Shown here one piece after another: positions 5,963 to 7,371 of a stretch of DNA of 7,371 nt. The position numbers and the translations under genes were made by a program. The stretch spans positions 1 through 7,371 of the forward strand of contig JAZRNL010000018.1 of assembly GCA_045648165.1 (NCBI GenBank), read 5' to 3'. The number at the start of each line of letters is the position of its first letter. Positions within the stretch are counted from its first letter, which is position 1. The notes beneath the pieces were generated by a model that saw nothing but the letters and a program-made list of their open reading frames with translations, did no database searches and was not told the DNA's origin. Origin of the DNA: RGIG9115 sp045648165. GTDB lineage: Bacteria; Bacillota; Clostridia; UBA1381.

Positions 5963-6301
5963 ATGAACGGAAATTATATAACAATAGTGGGGCAGAGACA
6001 TTATTTCGGAATGAAGCCTTTTAAGGTAGGCGGTACGGTGAAGCTTGTGAAAGAGCCGGATAATGAGTGCGACAGTGAAGCAATAAAGGTGGAGCTTCCC
6101 TATATCGAAACTATCGGGTATGTGGCAAACAGCAGCCACACAGTGTTTGACGGAACGAACAGCGCCGGCAGAATTTATGATAAAATCGGAGAGTTTGCTT
6201 ATGCAAGGGTTTGCTTTATTACACATTCAAGTGTGATAGCGGAGGTTATTACTCCGGAACAGACGGCTCTCCCTGTATCATATGATGAAATACTATTCTG
6301 A
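5963..6301 (+). CDS. Stand-alone HIRAN-domain protein
   Basis: A 112-residue soluble protein made almost entirely of one HIRAN domain. Visible family elements are GQRHYF (10-15), the core LVKEPDNECDSEAIKV (28-43, matching L.REP.N..D..AI.V) and IGYVAN (51-56). HIRAN domains occur fused to SNF2 helicases such as HLTF and Rad5, where the HLTF domain binds the 3' end of single-stranded DNA, and also as free small bacterial proteins whose role is not established. DNA-end binding is therefore only a family-based possibility here. Start choice: the ATG at 5963 lies 8 nt after AGGAAGG (5948-5954), and an in-frame GTG at 5954 overlaps that site. It stands between rpsT and purC as a single-gene unit, with no repair gene or helicase beside it. 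I see no convincing terminator after it. Confidence 0.85.
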   Translation: MNGNYITIVGQRHYFGMKPFKVGGTVKLVKEPDNECDSEAIKVELPYIETIGYVANSSHTVFDGTNSAGRIYDKIGEFAYARVCFITHSSVIAEVITPEQTALPVSYDEILF

Positions 6302-6362
6302 AACAAAAATTTTTATCGTAGCCCTGTTCCCTTGTAGAAAATGACAAAATTTGAAAGAGTTA

Positions 6363-6391
6363 TTGATATTTTGTAAAAAAAGTGGTATTAT
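6363..6391 (+). promoter_or_regulatory. Promoter of purC
   Basis: TTGATA at 6363-6368 and TATTAT at 6386-6391 are 17 bp apart, each one mismatch from consensus. Transcription would start near 6398, giving a leader of about 43 nt. A small perfect palindrome (CAAAC-TTAAT-GTTTG, 6405-6419) lies in that leader just before the AAAAGGAG site at 6424-6431. No room exists for a purine riboswitch. Confidence 0.7.
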
Positions 6392-6440
6392 AAATTCATT
6401 AAAGCAAACTTAATGTTTGGTGGAAAAGGAGCAATGTTTA

Positions 6441-7124
6441 ATGAAAAAGTTATATGAAGGAAAAACAAAAGACGTTTATGAACTGGAAAACGGCAATGTT
6501 ATGCTTAAGTTCAAAGATGACTGTACAGGAAAAGACGGCGTATTTGATCCCGGTGAAAACTCTGTAGGTCTTACAATTGAGGGTATTGGTAAAGCCAATC
6601 TCAAAACTTCGGTTTATTACTTTGACTTGCTCAAAAAAGCAGGCATCAAAACTCACTTTGTTGATGCCAATATAGAAGAAGCTACAATGGAAGTTCTTCC
6701 TGCAACAGTTTTCGGTCATGGTCTTGAAGTTATCTGCCGTCTTGTTGCAACAGGCAGCTTCATCCGCAGATATGGCGAATATATGGAAGACGGAACAGTC
6801 CTTCCCGGCGGATATGTTGAATGTACTTTCAAGAACGACGAAAAGGGAGACCCCTTAGTAACAAGTGAAGGTTTGGCGGCTCTCGGTGTTATGACACAGG
6901 AGATGTTCGACAGTATGAAGGATCAGACACTTAAAATCACAAAGATTGTTGCAGACGACCTTAAAACTCTTGGTCTTGACCTTTGGGATATTAAGTTTGA
7001 ATTTGGCTACAACAACGGTGAAGTTATCCTTATCGACGAAATTGCATCAGGAAATATGCGTGTTTATAAAGACGGCAAAATCGTTGACCCTGTTGAGCTT
7101 ACTAAAATTATTAACAATAGATAA
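6441..7124 (+). CDS. purC: SAICAR synthetase (phosphoribosylaminoimidazole-succinocarboxamide synthase)
   Basis: A 227-residue cytoplasmic ligase of de novo purine synthesis: CAIR + aspartate + ATP give SAICAR (EC 6.3.2.6). Family marks are the N-terminal YEGKTKDVY (5-13) and KFKDD (23-27) of the ATP site, EVICRLVATGSFIRRYG (96-112), DIKFEFG (183-189) and LIDEIASGNMRVYKDGK (197-213). The segment after KFKDD reads CTGKDGVFDPGENSVGL and then IEGIGKAN, rather than the common TAxNGxK...GKGxLNN form, so this is a divergent PurC type that I believe is widespread in Clostridia. The ATG at 6441 gives the standard MKKLYEGK start and follows AAAAGGAG (6424-6431) by 9 nt; an upstream in-frame TTG (6417) is not credible. 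It has its own promoter and terminator and is not in a pur operon within this window. Confidence 0.95.
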   Translation: MKKLYEGKTKDVYELENGNVMLKFKDDCTGKDGVFDPGENSVGLTIEGIGKANLKTSVYYFDLLKKAGIKTHFVDANIEEATMEVLPATVFGHGLEVICRLVATGSFIRRYGEYMEDGTVLPGGYVECTFKNDEKGDPLVTSEGLAALGVMTQEMFDSMKDQTLKITKIVADDLKTLGLDLWDIKFEFGYNNGEVILIDEIASGNMRVYKDGKIVDPVELTKIINNR

Positions 7125-7125
7125 G

Positions 7126-7159
7126 AAAAATGGCAACAGATATTTCTGTTGCCATTTTT
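7126..7159 (+). terminator. Rho-independent terminator of purC
   Basis: A perfect 15-bp stem (7126-7140 with 7145-7159, ATGGCAACAGA/TCTGTTGCCAT) closes on TATT and ends in five T. It starts 2 nt after the purC stop and finishes 11 nt before the next start codon. Confidence 0.9.
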
Positions 7160-7170
7160 ATGAGGTAGTT

Positions 7171-7371
7171 ATGAAAAAAGGAATTTATGAACGTTTTAAA
7201 GGAAATAAATACGAGCTTTTAGAAATTGCAACCCATTCAGAAACAATGGAAAAAATGGTTGTGTACAAAGCACTCTATGGCGAGGGAGGGGTATGGGTAC
7301 GTCCGCTTTCTATGTGGGATGAGAGCGTTTTGCATAATGGAACAGAAGTGCCGCGTTTCAGATATTTGGGC
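7171..7371 (+). CDS. DUF1653 family protein (partial, runs off the window)
   Basis: The frame is open from the ATG at 7171 to the window edge, giving 67 residues with no stop. It opens with GIYERFKGNKYELL and continues HSETMEKMVVYKALYG, GVWVRPLSMW and VPRFRYLG. These match the DUF1653 pattern (G.Y.HFKG..Y.V, HSET.E..VVY..LYG, .WVRP..MF, VPRF), a small bacterial domain of unknown biochemical function. The domain is nearly complete here, so the protein either ends soon or carries a further C-terminal part. GAGG at 7162-7165 lies 5 nt before the ATG, which supports this start. I see no promoter between the purC terminator and this gene, so expression may depend on readthrough. Confidence 0.85.
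   Translation, partial: MKKGIYERFKGNKYELLEIATHSETMEKMVVYKALYGEGGVWVRPLSMWDESVLHNGTEVPRFRYLG

Noticed and set aside
5885..6226. Minus-strand open frame opposite the HIRAN gene
   Set aside because: It has no ribosome binding site or family motif and overlaps the rpsT terminator; the plus-strand frame has a recognisable domain.
6302..6345. Terminator after the HIRAN gene
   Set aside because: The AAAAATTTTT palindrome at 6305-6314 has no GC stem and no loop; the rest of the stretch forms no convincing hairpin.
6302..6440. Purine riboswitch or PurR box before purC
   Set aside because: The leader from the predicted start is about 43 nt, too short for a purine aptamer, and no PurR box-like sequence is visible. 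Only a 5-bp palindrome is present.
1..7371. CRISPR array, mobile element, tRNA, toxin-antitoxin or defence cluster
   Set aside because: I saw no spaced direct repeats, no terminal inverted repeats with a transposase, no tRNA-like fold and no defence or toxin genes. The HIRAN protein alone is not evidence of a defence system.

Overview
The window looks like chromosomal DNA from a low-GC, Gram-positive, anaerobe-type member of the Clostridia (Firmicutes). The signs are AT-rich intergenic DNA, strong AGGAGG-type ribosome binding sites, near-consensus sigma-A promoters, simple hairpin-plus-T terminators, the end of an S-layer homology protein, and Firmicutes-type bS20, UPRT, UraA and PurC proteins. 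I cannot name a genus. There is no transposase, integrase, CRISPR array, tRNA or rRNA, and no gene looks broken. Most of the window is housekeeping DNA.

Left part (1-2100): the C-terminal end of an SLH-domain surface protein (+) and a 132-residue four-helix membrane protein (-) converge on a shared bidirectional terminator. The membrane protein carries eight cysteines, all predicted on one side of the membrane. Divergent from it, across a roughly 110-bp promoter region, is a 432-residue FAD-dependent oxidoreductase with a C-terminal Rieske [2Fe-2S] domain, similar in plan to Bacillus YhfW. It ends in a 17-bp-stem bidirectional terminator that overlaps its own stop codon and that of the convergent upp gene.

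Middle part (2099-5475): a minus-strand uraA-upp operon for uracil uptake and conversion to UMP is driven by a TTGACA-17-TATATT promoter with a leader too short for a PyrR attenuator. Upstream of it lies about 130 bp with an orphan plus-strand terminator. This may end a small RNA, or may simply insulate the next gene. A perfect-consensus promoter follows, driving a 364-residue ArsB/SLC13-type ion permease of unknown substrate.

Right part (5533-7371): four plus-strand genes follow, the first three with their own promoter signals. They are rpsT (ribosomal protein bS20), a stand-alone HIRAN-domain protein, an isolated purC (SAICAR synthetase, de novo purine synthesis), and the start of a DUF1653 protein that runs off the window directly behind the purC terminator.

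Functional themes are nucleotide supply (uraA, upp, purC), translation (rpsT), transport, and a possible redox pair at the left. Four genes have an in-frame GTG inside the Shine-Dalgarno sequence exactly 9 nt before the better ATG start, and I have placed their starts at the ATG. The observations most worth a second look are the eight-cysteine membrane protein, the orphan terminator/possible small RNA at about 4186-4295, the compact Rieske-flavoprotein, and the stand-alone HIRAN gene.
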